Notes: generated by a model from the sequence alone, not told the origin. A DNA stretch of 64,000 bases from an uncultured Desulfuromusa sp. (GCF_963675815.1 NZ_OY776574.1:2226001-2290000), one strand, 5' to 3'; positions 53,124-62,425 are shown, counted from the first letter of the stretch. A program made the numbers and translations.

Positions 53124-54358
53124 TGGCAAATCAGTATTTTACGATCGATCATGCTGGTTTTTTGAAATTACCTCCGGAGGTTTATCGACCGTTGGGAGAC
53201 CAGCCTTTGGCTGTTATCTCTGCTTCTTCTGCACATTTACTGCTCGGGCGTCCTGAGGCAGAAGGAAAGGTCCTGATTTCCGGAGTGCTGGAGGAAGGTG
53301 CTGTTACAGACCTGCTCTCTTATTTTAACATGTTTCGTAAAACCGGCATCCTGACTATTCAGCTGGATGGTGGCTTAAAATGCCTCTATTTTCAGCAGGG
53401 AGAAATTGTTTTTGCTACCAGCTCTTTTGCAAGTGAAGATTTGGGAGAGGTGTTATTTTCGCTTGGGAAGATTGAAAAACAAGCGTTGCAGGAATTGCGT
53501 TCACTGGTCAATAAGAATACCCCTCTTGGTAAGTTGCTGGTTGAGCGCGGTATTGTTGCTCCCAAGGATCTCTGGTTAGCTGCACGCAGCCAGGTGGAAT
53601 ATATTATTTACACTCTTTTTTCAGCCAATTCCGGTGGTTTTTATTTTCAATCCCAGCCTATTGAGCAAGAGCAGATTCTCCGTTTGTCGATGAGCACCCA
53701 GAATATCATTATGGAGGGGTTACGCAGGCTGGATGAAAAAGCTCTGTTTATGCGCAAAATTATTTCCCTCCAGTATTATCCTCAGGAAACGGGTAAGGAA
53801 GCATCTGATCTGAGTCAGACTGAGGCCCGGTTGATGAATGCTGCTCAGAGTGGACAACGAAACGCTCAGGATTTGTTTCGTCAGGTTGGGTTGCGTGAAT
53901 TTGATGGGATGAGAATCCTGTTTGGCTTGATTGAAAGACGTTTGATCCGGATGGAAGAGACTCCAACGACAGAAATTGAAGGTGTCCTGGGGCAAATTCT
54001 GGCAGCGTATAACAGTTTATTCAAAGTTATCTTTGTTCGGGTCCTTAAGGTGAGCCCACAGTTCCCTCAGGAAGTCGCCCAATCTTTGCGTGATTTACCA
54101 CAACCCTATTCATTTGTTTTAAGAGATGTTGAGTTGCAGGAAGACGGCACTCTTGATGGCCATCGGATTGTTGAGAATCTGGTTGGTCTTGAAGAGGGAG
54201 ACAAGAAAAAGTTGCTGGCAGATTCACTCTGCGAAGTTGCTTTTACGGAAACGATGGCTTTGCGGCGGGATCTGGATGCCGAGCAGGCCAGACCATTGAT
54301 AGCCCGGGTACAGGAAGTCACGACTAAAATTCGGGAGATGATCGGGAGAAGTGAATGA
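53123..54358 (+). CDS. DUF4388-domain protein with AbrB-like N-terminus
   Basis: 411 residues, soluble. Residues 1-35 (FLKLPPEVYRPLG) resemble an AbrB/SpoVT-like strand set; the PatA-type DUF4388 domain spans about 50-190 (GVLEEGAVTDLLSYFNMFRK, GILTIQLDGGLKCLYFQQGE, FASEDLGEVLFSLGKI). The rest is helical with no known motif. DUF4388 proteins occur in gliding/motility and signalling loci of deltaproteobacteria; role unknown. Translationally coupled on both sides (TAATG with proS; ATGA with pyrF), so it is made with housekeeping enzymes. Confidence 0.85.
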   Translation: MANQYFTIDHAGFLKLPPEVYRPLGDQPLAVISASSAHLLLGRPEAEGKVLISGVLEEGAVTDLLSYFNMFRKTGILTIQLDGGLKCLYFQQGEIVFATSSFASEDLGEVLFSLGKIEKQALQELRSLVNKNTPLGKLLVERGIVAPKDLWLAARSQVEYIIYTLFSANSGGFYFQSQPIEQEQILRLSMSTQNIIMEGLRRLDEKALFMRKIISLQYYPQETGKEASDLSQTEARLMNAAQSGQRNAQDLFRQVGLREFDGMRILFGLIERRLIRMEETPTTEIEGVLGQILAAYNSLFKVIFVRVLKVSPQFPQEVAQSLRDLPQPYSFVLRDVELQEDGTLDGHRIVENLVGLEEGDKKKLLADSLCEVAFTETMALRRDLDAEQARPLIARVQEVTTKIREMIGRSE

Positions 54359-55086
54359 AGCAAGAGGCTAGGAAACGTCTTATTTTTGCACTGGATGTTG
54401 ATGATTTTACTGCAGCTGAGGAATGGGTAAAAAAACTGCATGAAAACGTCGGCCTGTTCAAAATCGGGAAACAACTGTTTACCCGTTGTGGTCCTGAAGT
54501 TGTGAGGATGGTTCAAGATTATGGCGGAGATGTTTTTCTTGATCTGAAATATCATGATATTCCCAATACCGTTGCAAAGGCGGGAGTTGAGGCCTGCAAA
54601 CTTGGGGTCAGGATTTTCAACGTTCATGCTCTTGGTGGTGAAGAGATGATGCGAAAAACGGTTGCAGAAGTTGATGCATATTGTGCAGAAAGTGGCAGTG
54701 AAAGGCCGATGCTGCTGGCTGTGACAATTCTTACGTCATCAACTGAACAGACCCTGCGTGGAGTCGGGATCGACCGCCCTGTGGAAGAAATGGTTGTGCT
54801 TCTGGCTCAGCTGACAAAAGCAGCTGGATTTGACGGTGTTGTTGCTTCTCCGAAGGAAGCTGAAATGATCAGGGCAGCTTGCGGTCCTGATTTCGCAATT
54901 ATTACCCCTGGCGTCCGTCCTCTTTTTTCGACTATGGATGACCAGAAAAGAGTGACCACTCCAGCAGAGGCCATTGCGGCGGGAGCGACTGCTCTGGTGA
55001 TTGGTCGCCCGATTTCTGCCGCTGCAGATCCCTTGGAGGCAGCGGGGAAAATTTTACTTGAAATTGAGGACGCATTGGCAAGCTGA
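54355..55086 (+). CDS. pyrF: Orotidine-5'-phosphate decarboxylase
   Basis: 243 residues. LIFALDVDDFTAAEEWVKKL, the catalytic DLKYHDIPNTVA (D-x-K-x2-D), LLAVTILTSSTEQTL, and the phosphate loop TPGVRP and ALVIGRPIS. Final step of UMP synthesis. Overlaps the DUF4388 gene by 4 bp and rlmB by 1 bp. Confidence 0.96.
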   Translation: MKQEARKRLIFALDVDDFTAAEEWVKKLHENVGLFKIGKQLFTRCGPEVVRMVQDYGGDVFLDLKYHDIPNTVAKAGVEACKLGVRIFNVHALGGEEMMRKTVAEVDAYCAESGSERPMLLAVTILTSSTEQTLRGVGIDRPVEEMVVLLAQLTKAAGFDGVVASPKEAEMIRAACGPDFAIITPGVRPLFSTMDDQKRVTTPAEAIAAGATALVIGRPISAAADPLEAAGKILLEIEDALAS

Positions 55087-55829
55087 TGGCTGACTATCTT
55101 TACGGAATCAATCCGGTCTCCGAAGCTTTTCAGGGGGAGGGACGCAAGCCGCTTGCTCTTCTGGTTGTAAGGGGTGAACGGAATGACCGTCTGAATGATC
55201 TGGTTGATCAGGCAAAGCAGCGAGAGCTGAAGGTGACATTCTTTGAGCGCCGTGAACTTGATAGGCTCGCTGGACATAGTCATCATCAGGGTGTTCTGTT
55301 GAGTCTTATGCCTTACCGTTATTCAAGTTTTGATGATCTTTTTCAGTGTTGGCGGGATAGTGGCCGCCCAGCATTTTTTCTTTTGCTTGATGGTGTGACC
55401 GATCCTCACAATTTTGGAGCGATTTTGCGCAGTGCCGAGGTGGCTGGATGTCATGGTGTCATTGTTGCCAAGGATCGTTCTTGTCCTGTGACCTCTGTGG
55501 TTGAAAAAACTGCGGCCGGTTCCCTCTCTCACTTGCTTCTTTGTCAGGTAACGAACCTGTCGCGTGCCATTGATGATTTAAAGAAAGCAGGCATTTGGTG
55601 TTATGGGTTGGCTGGAGATGAGGGAGCTCAAGATATTTACTCTGTAAATTTGAAAGGGGATTTGGCTCTGGTTGTTGGCAGTGAGGGGAAAGGGATGCGT
55701 CCAAATGTCCGCAATCATTGCGATGGATTGTTGTCGATTCCGATGTTGGGGCAAGTTGGTTCTTTGAATGCTTCAGTCGCTGCTGGTATCGCCTTGTTTG
55801 AGGTCGTTCGCCAGAACCGTTGTGAGTAG
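55086..55829 (+). CDS. rlmB: 23S rRNA (guanosine-2'-O-)-methyltransferase RlmB
   Basis: 247 residues. N-terminal substrate-binding domain (YLYGINPVSEAFQGEGRKPL) and SPOUT fold with motif 1 DGVTDPHNFGAILRSAE, motif 2 LVVGSEGKGMR and motif 3 LSIPMLGQVGSLNASVAAGI (knot). Methylates G2251. Operon with pyrF. Confidence 0.93.
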   Translation: MADYLYGINPVSEAFQGEGRKPLALLVVRGERNDRLNDLVDQAKQRELKVTFFERRELDRLAGHSHHQGVLLSLMPYRYSSFDDLFQCWRDSGRPAFFLLLDGVTDPHNFGAILRSAEVAGCHGVIVAKDRSCPVTSVVEKTAAGSLSHLLLCQVTNLSRAIDDLKKAGIWCYGLAGDEGAQDIYSVNLKGDLALVVGSEGKGMRPNVRNHCDGLLSIPMLGQVGSLNASVAAGIALFEVVRQNRCE

Positions 55830-55868
55830 CGGAGATTGATCCCTTCTGGGAACGAGTGTGATGTTGTT

Positions 55869-57149
55869 ATGAACTTACTTAAAATAATCCTTGAACAAGA
55901 AGTCTATCCTGCCTTGGGTTGTACCGAGCCAACAGCTGTGGCTTATGTGGCCAGCATTGCTTCCAGTAAATTAAGGCGCCCTCTTGAGCGTATTGAGATC
56001 AGCGTCGATCCTGGTGTTTATAAGAATGGCTTGGCGGTGACAGTGCCGAATACTAATGGTGAAAAAGGTAATTTAATAGCAGGAGTTCTTGGCGCTTTGA
56101 TTCGTCAGCCCGAACGGAAAATGCAAATTCTGGACGGCGGATCTGCTGAGCTTATTGAGCGGGCAAAAGAGCTTATTCGTGCAAAAAGGGGAACAATTAC
56201 CTGTGATGCTGAGCAGCGGGGTTTACATATTGAGGTTGTGGTTGCGGATGACACCTCTGTTGTCAAAGCTGTCGTGACAGGAAATCATACGAATTTGGTT
56301 TTGTTGGAAAAAGATGGTGAGGTTATCTTTAGTGCTGCCCCCTCTGAAGACGTATTGAATAAGTTTGACTATAAAAAAATGCTTAAGGGAATGAGAATTG
56401 CTGATCTGGCCGATCTGGCTGCACAGCTTGATGAGGATGATTATGCTTACCTCCTGGAGGGAGTTCGTTATAATCAGAAGATGTCGGATCAAGGGCTGGA
56501 GATTAAAAAAGTTGGATATTATCTTGCTGATTTAAAGGCAAAAGGGTATCTCCAGGATGATGTTTTTTCATCCAGCAAAATTTTAACTGCTTCTGCGGCA
56601 GACGGTCGAATGGATGGTCTTAATCTCCCTGTTATGTCAAGTGGTGGGAGCGGCAATCAAGGTATCGTTGCTATTCTCGTCCCTTATAATGTTGGCCTCT
56701 GGTTTAAAATTGATGAACGAAGGATTGTCGAAAGTATCGCCCTCTCACATCTTGTGAATAGCTATATTAAGTGCTATACAGGAAGTCTGTCACCCATCTG
56801 TGGGTGTTCTATCGCTGCAGGTGTTGGGGCTGCAGTTGCTATTGTCTATCAGCAGGCAGGTAAAAACATTGATCAGATGACCCTTGCTGTCAATAACCTG
56901 ATCAGTGATCTTGGGGGGATGCTTTGTGATGGTGCTAAGGGGGGATGTGCGCTCAAGGTGGTCAGCTCCACTGATTCTGCAATCCGTTCAGCCTATATGG
57001 CTTTGAATAACCATGGGATCACATCAATTGAGGGTTTTATCGGTCGGACTGCTGAAGAGACAATTCAGAATTTAAGCCGTATTAGTGATGTGGGCATGGC
57101 TGGAGTTGACGCAACTATGATTCAGATTATGCAAGAAAAAAACAAGTAA
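55869..57149 (+). CDS. L-cysteine desulfidase family protein (CyuA/UPF0597)
   Basis: Start ATG 55869 (MNLLKIILEQEVYPALGCTE) is preferred; an upstream ATG would add 11 residues that are not family-like. 426 residues. Conserved cysteines in GCTEPTAVAY, SPICGCSIAAGVGAA and CDGAKGGCALKV suggest a [4Fe-4S]-dependent lyase, as in CyuA and the related serine dehydratase alpha fold. It probably degrades cysteine to H2S, pyruvate and ammonia; the close similarity to serine dehydratases leaves substrate open. Weak ribosome site. Confidence 0.85.
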   Translation: MNLLKIILEQEVYPALGCTEPTAVAYVASIASSKLRRPLERIEISVDPGVYKNGLAVTVPNTNGEKGNLIAGVLGALIRQPERKMQILDGGSAELIERAKELIRAKRGTITCDAEQRGLHIEVVVADDTSVVKAVVTGNHTNLVLLEKDGEVIFSAAPSEDVLNKFDYKKMLKGMRIADLADLAAQLDEDDYAYLLEGVRYNQKMSDQGLEIKKVGYYLADLKAKGYLQDDVFSSSKILTASAADGRMDGLNLPVMSSGGSGNQGIVAILVPYNVGLWFKIDERRIVESIALSHLVNSYIKCYTGSLSPICGCSIAAGVGAAVAIVYQQAGKNIDQMTLAVNNLISDLGGMLCDGAKGGCALKVVSSTDSAIRSAYMALNNHGITSIEGFIGRTAEETIQNLSRISDVGMAGVDATMIQIMQEKNK

Positions 57150-57157
57150 TTTTTCTC

Positions 57158-57186
57158 TTGCATTCCAATATTTCTTGGGTTATAAA
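57158..57186 (+). promoter_or_regulatory. Promoter of the tRNA-tuf operon
   Basis: TTGCAT (57158-57163), 17-bp spacer, TATAAA (57181-57186); start expected near 57193, just 5 bp before tRNA-Thr. A C-rich discriminator (TCCCG) fits stringent control of stable RNA genes. Confidence 0.65.
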
Positions 57187-57197
57187 TCCCGTCTTGT

Positions 57198-57273
57198 GCT
57201 GGCGTAGCTCAATTGGCAGAGCACCTCACTTGTAATGAGGATGTTGGGGGTTCAATTCCTCTCGCCAGCTCCA
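57198..57273 (+). tRNA. tRNA-Thr (anticodon TGT)
   Basis: Cloverleaf GCTGGCG ... CGCCAGC-T-CCA; anticodon loop CTTGTAA; CCA encoded. First of four tRNAs ahead of tuf, the same order (Thr-Tyr-Gly-Thr-tuf) as the E. coli tufB operon. Confidence 0.96.
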
Positions 57274-57327
57274 GTTATTTCGATTGGGTTTGCCCGTTGA
57301 AATTTTAAATAGAAAACCGGTTCCCCT

Positions 57328-57412
57328 GGAGGGGTTCCCGAGTGGCCAAAGGGATCAGACTGTAAATCTGACGTCGTAGACTTCGGAGGTTCGAATCCTC
57401 CCCCCTCCACCA
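57328..57412 (+). tRNA. tRNA-Tyr (anticodon GTA)
   Basis: Class II tRNA, 85 nt with long variable arm; acceptor GGAGGGG / CCCCTCC-A-CCA; anticodon loop CTGTAAA; CCA encoded. Confidence 0.96.
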
Positions 57413-57531
57413 TATTTGTCGGCTTACCGGATTAAGCTAGGCTGCTGTACGCCAGGAGGCTGTTATGCCGAAGGAACTGGGGCAGTGGCTGTGTAGAGTC
57501 CTTGAACACACATTTGTGCGCTAGAGCTTGG

Positions 57532-57608
57532 GCGGGAGTAGCTCAGCTGGCTAGAGCATCAGCCTTCCAAGCTGAGGGTCGCGGGTTCGAATCCCGTTTC
57601 CCGCTCCA
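57532..57608 (+). tRNA. tRNA-Gly (anticodon TCC)
   Basis: Acceptor GCGGGAG / TTCCCGC-T-CCA; anticodon loop CTTCCAA; 77 nt; CCA encoded. It is separated from tRNA-Tyr by an unusually long 119-bp spacer without a gene. Confidence 0.96.
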
Positions 57609-57639
57609 TTTAGCTCTGCGCGAAAAAAAGGACGTTTGT

Positions 57640-57715
<76 letters not shown>

Positions 57716-57829
57716 TCTTTTTTGCTCTGGGGTGTGAGAGAAGGTTCTGTAGGTATTTAAATTCTGGTTGTTTTACATCAACAAACAATAAACGATAGAC
57801 GTTAAAGACAACACAAAGGGAGGTTTATT

Positions 57830-59023
57830 ATGTCCAAGGAAAAGTACGAAAGGACAAAGCCGCACGTCAACATTGGAACCATCGGTCATGTTGACCACGG
57901 CAAAACAACACTGACGGCAGCCATCACCAGCGTCCTCGCTGCAAAGATGGGTAGTGGTGAAATTAAGGCATTTGATCAGATTGACAACGCACCGGAAGAG
58001 CGCGAGCGCGGTATTACCATCGCCACAGCTCACGTCGAGTACGAGACAGAAGCCCGTCATTATGCTCACGTTGACTGCCCGGGTCATGCCGACTACGTTA
58101 AAAACATGATCACTGGAGCTGCTCAGATGGATGGAGCAATCCTGGTTGTTTCCGCAGCTGACGGTCCCATGCCCCAGACCCGCGAGCATATCCTCCTGGC
58201 CCGCCAAGTTGGTGTTCCTGCCATGGTTGTGTTTTTGAATAAAGCCGACATGGTTGATGACGAAGAACTGCTGGAGTTGGTCGAAATGGAAATTCGTGAA
58301 CTGCTCTCCAGCTACGACTTCCCTGGAGACGATATTCCCGTTATTGCCGGCTCTGCCCTTGCCGCCCTCGAAGGCCGCGATGATGAAATCGGCAAAGATA
58401 AAGTCCTGGAGCTGATGGATGCCGTTGACAGCTACATTCCCGAGCCTGAGCGTGCCGTTGATCGTCCATTCCTGATGCCGGTAGAAGATGTTTTCTCCAT
58501 CTCCGGTCGTGGAACCGTAGCAACCGGACGTGTTGAGCGCGGGATTATCAAGGTTCAGGAAGAAGTAGAAATCGTCGGTATGAAAGACACCACCAAGACC
58601 GTCGTAACCGGCGTTGAAATGTTCCGTAAGCTTCTTGATCAAGGTCAAGCTGGCGATAACTGCGGTATCCTGCTCCGTGGCGTCAAGCGTGACGACATTG
58701 AGCGTGGTCAAGTTCTCGCTAAGCCCGGAAGCATCACCCCTCACACAAAATTCAAGGCAGAAGCCTATATCCTCACCAAAGAAGAAGGTGGTCGTCATAC
58801 CCCATTCTTTAAAGGGTATCGTCCTCAATTCTATTTCCGCACCACAGACGTGACCGGGGTTGTAGAATTGCCAGAAGGTGTTGAGATGGTTATGCCGGGT
58901 GACAATATTGCGATGACAGCAGAATTGATCACACCGATAGCTATGGATAAAGAACTGCGCTTTGCAATCCGCGAAGGAGGCCGCACCGTCGGCGCCGGAG
59001 TGGTTAGTGAAGTTGTTGAGTAA
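57830..59023 (+). CDS. tuf: Elongation factor Tu
   Basis: 397 residues; GGGAGG upstream. G1 GHVDHGKTTLTAA, G2 region RGITI, G3 DCPGHADYVKNM, G4 NKADM, then beta-barrel domains with GRGTVATGRVERG and PGDNIAMTAELI. Delivers aminoacyl-tRNA; also needed for growth control. Cotranscribed with the tRNAs and ribosomal genes around it. Confidence 0.98.
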   Translation: MSKEKYERTKPHVNIGTIGHVDHGKTTLTAAITSVLAAKMGSGEIKAFDQIDNAPEERERGITIATAHVEYETEARHYAHVDCPGHADYVKNMITGAAQMDGAILVVSAADGPMPQTREHILLARQVGVPAMVVFLNKADMVDDEELLELVEMEIRELLSSYDFPGDDIPVIAGSALAALEGRDDEIGKDKVLELMDAVDSYIPEPERAVDRPFLMPVEDVFSISGRGTVATGRVERGIIKVQEEVEIVGMKDTTKTVVTGVEMFRKLLDQGQAGDNCGILLRGVKRDDIERGQVLAKPGSITPHTKFKAEAYILTKEEGGRHTPFFKGYRPQFYFRTTDVTGVVELPEGVEMVMPGDNIAMTAELITPIAMDKELRFAIREGGRTVGAGVVSEVVE

Positions 59024-59049
59024 TTAGCAGAAACTTTTAGTGAGATACG

Positions 59050-59073
59050 CCCTCTCGGTTTTGGTCGAGAGGG
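59050..59073 (+). terminator. Hairpin after tuf
   Basis: CCCTCTCG / CGAGAGGG around an 8-nt loop, followed by TCTT. Partial terminator or processing site before rpmG. Confidence 0.6.
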
Positions 59074-59091
59074 TCTTATGAGGTAAGCGCT

Positions 59092-59241
59092 ATGCGTGAC
59101 ATTGTCACTCTTGCTTGTACTGAGTGCAAGCAGCGGAACTACACCACAACAAAGAATAAGCGGAACACTCCGGATAAACTGGAGTTTAATAAATACTGTC
59201 GCTTCTGTCGCAAGCATACTCCCCATAAAGAAACAAAGTAA
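59092..59241 (+). CDS. rpmG: 50S ribosomal protein L33
   Basis: 49 residues. MRDIVTLACTECKQRNYTTT and YCRFCRKHTPHKETK give two CxxC pairs, so the zinc-binding (C+) form of L33. Start ATG 59092 with AGGT upstream. Usual place between tuf and secE. Confidence 0.96.
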   Translation: MRDIVTLACTECKQRNYTTTKNKRNTPDKLEFNKYCRFCRKHTPHKETK

Positions 59242-59270
59242 GGTGGGTGGACAGACAGGCAGGAATATTT

Positions 59271-59347
59271 AGGCCAGTAGCTCTAACGGCTAGAGCACCG
59301 GACTCCAAATCCGGGTGTTGGGGGTTCGAATCCCTCCTGGCCTGCCA
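59271..59347 (+). tRNA. tRNA-Trp (anticodon CCA)
   Basis: Acceptor AGGCCAG / CTGGCCT-G-CCA; anticodon loop CTCCAAA; 77 nt; CCA encoded. Between rpmG and secE, the common arrangement. Confidence 0.96.
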
Positions 59348-59384
59348 AAAATGCGAATAGTCCCCTAGCGAGGCCAGTAGATTA

Positions 59385-59570
59385 ATGATTGCGAAATTAA
59401 ACGAGTTTTTTGCCAACGTCAAAGTAGAAATCAAAAAGGTTACTTGGCCGTCGAAAAAAGATACTTATGCTTCGACGACAGTTGTGATTGTGTTGGTTTT
59501 AATCTGCGCGGTCTTCCTTGGTGGTGTTGATATGATTCTTTCGCGTCTTATCCGTCTGATCCTCGGTTGA
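59385..59570 (+). CDS. secE: Preprotein translocase subunit SecE
   Basis: 61 residues, short single-helix form: KLNEFFANVKVEIKKVTWPS (conserved cytoplasmic amphipathic helix with TWPS) and one membrane helix (VVIVLVLICAVFLGGVDMIL). Partner of SecY. Confidence 0.93.
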   Translation: MIAKLNEFFANVKVEIKKVTWPSKKDTYASTTVVIVLVLICAVFLGGVDMILSRLIRLILG

Positions 59571-59589
59571 GGAGAAAAAGGATTTTACC

Positions 59590-60123
59590 ATGGAAATGAA
59601 ATGGTACGGCGTGCATACCTACTCAGGGTATGAAAATAAAGTCAAGCTTAGCTTGGAAGAGCGAATTCGCTCTGCTGGTGTTGAGGATCTTTTTGGCGAA
59701 GTTCTCATTCCTTCAGAGGCTGTCGTAGAAATGCGCAAGGGTGAGCGTAAGACCTCGATGCGTAAATTCTTTCCCGGGTATATTCTGGTGCGGATGGTTT
59801 TGACTGACGAAACTTGGCATGTTGTCACTGGCACGGCCAAGGTTACAGGGTTTGTTGGCGGTGGGCAGAAACCGCCAGTGATTTCTGATGCTGAGGTTGC
59901 GAAAATTACAAATCGGATGGAAGAGGGGGTTGAGAAGCCGAAACCGAAAGTTGAGTTTGAGATTGGTGAGACCGTTCGTGTTGTGGACGGACCTTTTCTT
60001 AATTTCACAGGAATGATCGAGGATGTTCGCCCAGATCGGGGAACCTTGAAGGTCATGGTCAGTATTTTCGGTCGGGTTACTCCCGTTGAGTTAGAGTTTA
60101 TACAGGTTGAAAAAACCAGCTGA
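59590..60123 (+). CDS. nusG: Transcription termination/antitermination protein NusG
   Basis: 177 residues. NGN domain (KWYGVHTYSGYENKVKLSLE, FFPGYILVRM, GTAKVTGFVGGG) and C-terminal KOW domain (EIGETVRVVDGPFLNFTGMI). Binds RNA polymerase, Rho and ribosomal S10. 19 bp after secE. Confidence 0.96.
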   Translation: MEMKWYGVHTYSGYENKVKLSLEERIRSAGVEDLFGEVLIPSEAVVEMRKGERKTSMRKFFPGYILVRMVLTDETWHVVTGTAKVTGFVGGGQKPPVISDAEVAKITNRMEEGVEKPKPKVEFEIGETVRVVDGPFLNFTGMIEDVRPDRGTLKVMVSIFGRVTPVELEFIQVEKTS

Positions 60124-60158
60124 GCTGGATTACGTTTCGTTAGTTTAAGGAGTCAGTC

Positions 60159-60581
60159 ATGGCCAAAAAGATTGTTGGGCAAATTAAGTTGCAAATTCCA
60201 GCTGGAAAGGCAAATCCATCACCACCGGTTGGCCCTGCACTTGGGCAGCATGGTGTTAATATCATGGAGTTTTGCAAGAATTTCAATGCAAAAACACAAG
60301 ATCAGGATGGCTTGATTATCCCTGTAGTTATTACTGTTTTTGCAGATCGTTCCTTCTCGTATATCACCAAGACGCCGCCGGCTGCCGTATTACTGTTGCG
60401 TGCAGCAAAGTTGAAAAAAGGTTCCGGCGTCCCGAATAAAGAGAAGGTCGGTAAGGTCACCAAGGATCAGGTTCTCGAAATAGCTCGCCTGAAAATGCCT
60501 GACCTCAATGCTTTCTCAGAAGAGGCTGCTATGCGGATTATTGAAGGTACTGCTCGCAGCATGGGAATTGAAGTCGCCTGA
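60159..60581 (+). CDS. rplK: 50S ribosomal protein L11
   Basis: 140 residues. IKLQIPAGKANPSPPVGPAL, GQHGVNIMEFCK, and YITKTPPAAVLL are signature blocks. Binds 23S rRNA GTPase region. Confidence 0.97.
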   Translation: MAKKIVGQIKLQIPAGKANPSPPVGPALGQHGVNIMEFCKNFNAKTQDQDGLIIPVVITVFADRSFSYITKTPPAAVLLLRAAKLKKGSGVPNKEKVGKVTKDQVLEIARLKMPDLNAFSEEAAMRIIEGTARSMGIEVA

Positions 60582-60605
60582 TACGGCGAGTAGTGGAGAT
60601 AGAAG

Positions 60606-61307
60606 ATGGCAACAGGTAAAAATATCAAAAAAGCTAAAGAGATGGTCGATCGTTCCCGGCTTTATGAGATCGATGACGCCCTTGAGATTCTTAAGAAGGG
60701 GTCTTTTGCAAAATTCGATGAAACGGTCGAAGTGAGTGTTAAGCTCGGTGTTGACCCCCGTAAAGCCGATCAGATGATTCGTGGCGCAGTCGTGTTGCCA
60801 AATGGTCTGGGCAAGGATGTTCGGGTTCTCGTTTTCGCAAAAGGTGAGAAAGCGCAAGAGGCAGAAGCGGCTGGAGCGGACTTTGTCGGCTCTGATGACC
60901 TTGCTGAAAAAATTCAAGGTGGTTGGTTCGATTTTGATACGGCAATTGCCTCTCCTGATATGATGGGTGTTGTTGGTAAGATTGGCCGGGTATTGGGACC
61001 ACGAGGTTTGATGCCTAACCCCAAAGTTGGTACTGTAACCATGGACTTGGCTCGGGCTGTTCAGGAGGCAAAATCAGGTAAAGTGGAATACCGTGTCGAA
61101 AAGGCCGGAATTATTCATGCCCCCGTTGGTAAGGTTTCTTTTGATGCGCAAAAACTTAAAGAAAATATTCTTTTACTGGTTGATGTTTTAGTTAAGGCAA
61201 AGCCATCAACAGCGAAGGGAACTTACCTGAAGAAGATATCGCTTTCCAGTACGATGGGCGCAGGTATTAATCTCGATATTTCACAGCTGCAGACCTTATT
61301 TAAATAG
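60606..61307 (+). CDS. rplA: 50S ribosomal protein L1
   Basis: 233 residues. Family signature GRVLGPRGLMPNPKVGTVT and FDETVEVSVKLGVDPRKADQ. Ribosome site GGAGAT. L1 probably also represses its own operon. Confidence 0.97.
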   Translation: MATGKNIKKAKEMVDRSRLYEIDDALEILKKGSFAKFDETVEVSVKLGVDPRKADQMIRGAVVLPNGLGKDVRVLVFAKGEKAQEAEAAGADFVGSDDLAEKIQGGWFDFDTAIASPDMMGVVGKIGRVLGPRGLMPNPKVGTVTMDLARAVQEAKSGKVEYRVEKAGIIHAPVGKVSFDAQKLKENILLLVDVLVKAKPSTAKGTYLKKISLSSTMGAGINLDISQLQTLFK

Positions 61308-61320
61308 TTTTTTGATTTAC

Positions 61321-61445
61321 AGGCTCAGAGTCAAAGACAGCAGGTATGCAACGCATTTAATGGCATGACCACCTGCCGAGGCCGTCGGGTGCTGTGACGA
61401 CAAAGTCGTCTCTCCCCCTCAACTTGACTTGAGCGGGATTATTAT
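61321..61445 (+). ncRNA. Ribosomal protein L10 leader
   Basis: Between rplA and rplJ. ACAGCAGGT ... ACCTGCCGAGG form the main stem with the conserved CTGCCGAGG segment, and TGACGACAAAGTCGTC folds as a second hairpin. Matches the autoregulatory L10 leader that binds L10(L12)4. Confidence 0.75.
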
Positions 61446-61477
61446 ATCCCAATATCTTAATGAAAGGAGGAGAGAGG

Positions 61478-61996
61478 ATGAATAGAACAGAGAAAGAACA
61501 AATTGTTCAAGAGCTTGCTCAGCGGTTAGCTGAAACTCCCGCAACTTTTCTTGCGGATTACCGTGGTATTAATGTTGAGCAGGCGACCCAGCTTCGGCGT
61601 GAGTTGACGCAGGTTGGTGTTGAATACCGAGTTGTTAAAAACAACTTGCTGAAGCTTGCAGCCCAAGGAACTCCATCTGAGGGACTACAGACCTATTGCT
61701 CCGGTCCTACATCTATAGCGTTATCAGGTGATGATCCGGTTGCTCCAGCAAAAATTCTAAGTAAATTCGCTAAGGAAGTTGATGCCTTTGAGCTTAAGGC
61801 CGGTGTTCTTAGTGGTAAACTTATGTCTGTTGCTGAAATCGGTGCATTGGCAGCTCTACCGAGTCGCGAAGAGTTGCTGGCAAAAGCATTGAGCTCTATG
61901 AATGCTCCGGTCACCAACTTTGTTGGGACTATGGCTGCTATTCCACGCTCATTAGTTCAGGTGCTGAATGCAATCGGTCAAAATAAAGCTGCATAA
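61478..61996 (+). CDS. rplJ: 50S ribosomal protein L10
   Basis: Start ATG 61478 (MNRTEKEQIVQELAQRLAET) after AAAGGAGG; an upstream in-frame ATG at 61460 lies before the ribosome site. 172 residues: FLADYRGINVEQATQLRREL and VVKNNLLKLAA, family pattern. C-terminal helix binds L7/L12. Confidence 0.96.
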   Translation: MNRTEKEQIVQELAQRLAETPATFLADYRGINVEQATQLRRELTQVGVEYRVVKNNLLKLAAQGTPSEGLQTYCSGPTSIALSGDDPVAPAKILSKFAKEVDAFELKAGVLSGKLMSVAEIGALAALPSREELLAKALSSMNAPVTNFVGTMAAIPRSLVQVLNAIGQNKAA

Positions 61997-62044
61997 TAAA
62001 TAACAACAACGATTAAGATATAAACATAAATTTCGGAGGAAAAA

Positions 62045-62425
62045 ATGGCTGCAATTACTAAAGAGCAAGTTGTAGAATTTATTGAGAATATGACTGTCCT
62101 GGAAATGTCAGAATTTGTAAAAGAGCTGGAAGAAAAGTTCGGCGTTTCTGCTGCTGCACCGGTTGCTGTTGCTGCTGCACCTGCGGCTGATGCTGCTGGT
62201 GGTGCTGAAGAGAAGACTGAGTTTGATGTTATTCTCGCCAGCTTTGGTGACAAAAAGATTAATGTTATTAAAGCGGTCCGCGCTATTACCGGCCTTGGCT
62301 TGAAAGAAGCGAAAGAACTTGTTGATGGTGCTCCCGGTACTGTTAAGGAAGGTGCTTCTAAAGATGAGGCTGAAGAAGTCAAGAAGCAACTGGAAGAAGC
62401 TGGTGCCACAGTGGAGCTGAAATAA
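62045..62425 (+). CDS. rplL: 50S ribosomal protein L7/L12
   Basis: 126 residues. N-terminal dimer helix (VVEFIENMTVLEMSEFVKEL), Ala-rich hinge and C-terminal EKTEFDVILASFGDKKINVI, KAVRAITGLGLKEAKELVDG. CGGAGG upstream. Confidence 0.97.
   Translation: MAAITKEQVVEFIENMTVLEMSEFVKELEEKFGVSAAAPVAVAAAPAADAAGGAEEKTEFDVILASFGDKKINVIKAVRAITGLGLKEAKELVDGAPGTVKEGASKDEAEEVKKQLEEAGATVELK

Noticed and set aside
57773..58828. Long minus-strand frame opposite tuf
   Set aside because: Antisense shadow of the strongly biased tuf coding sequence.
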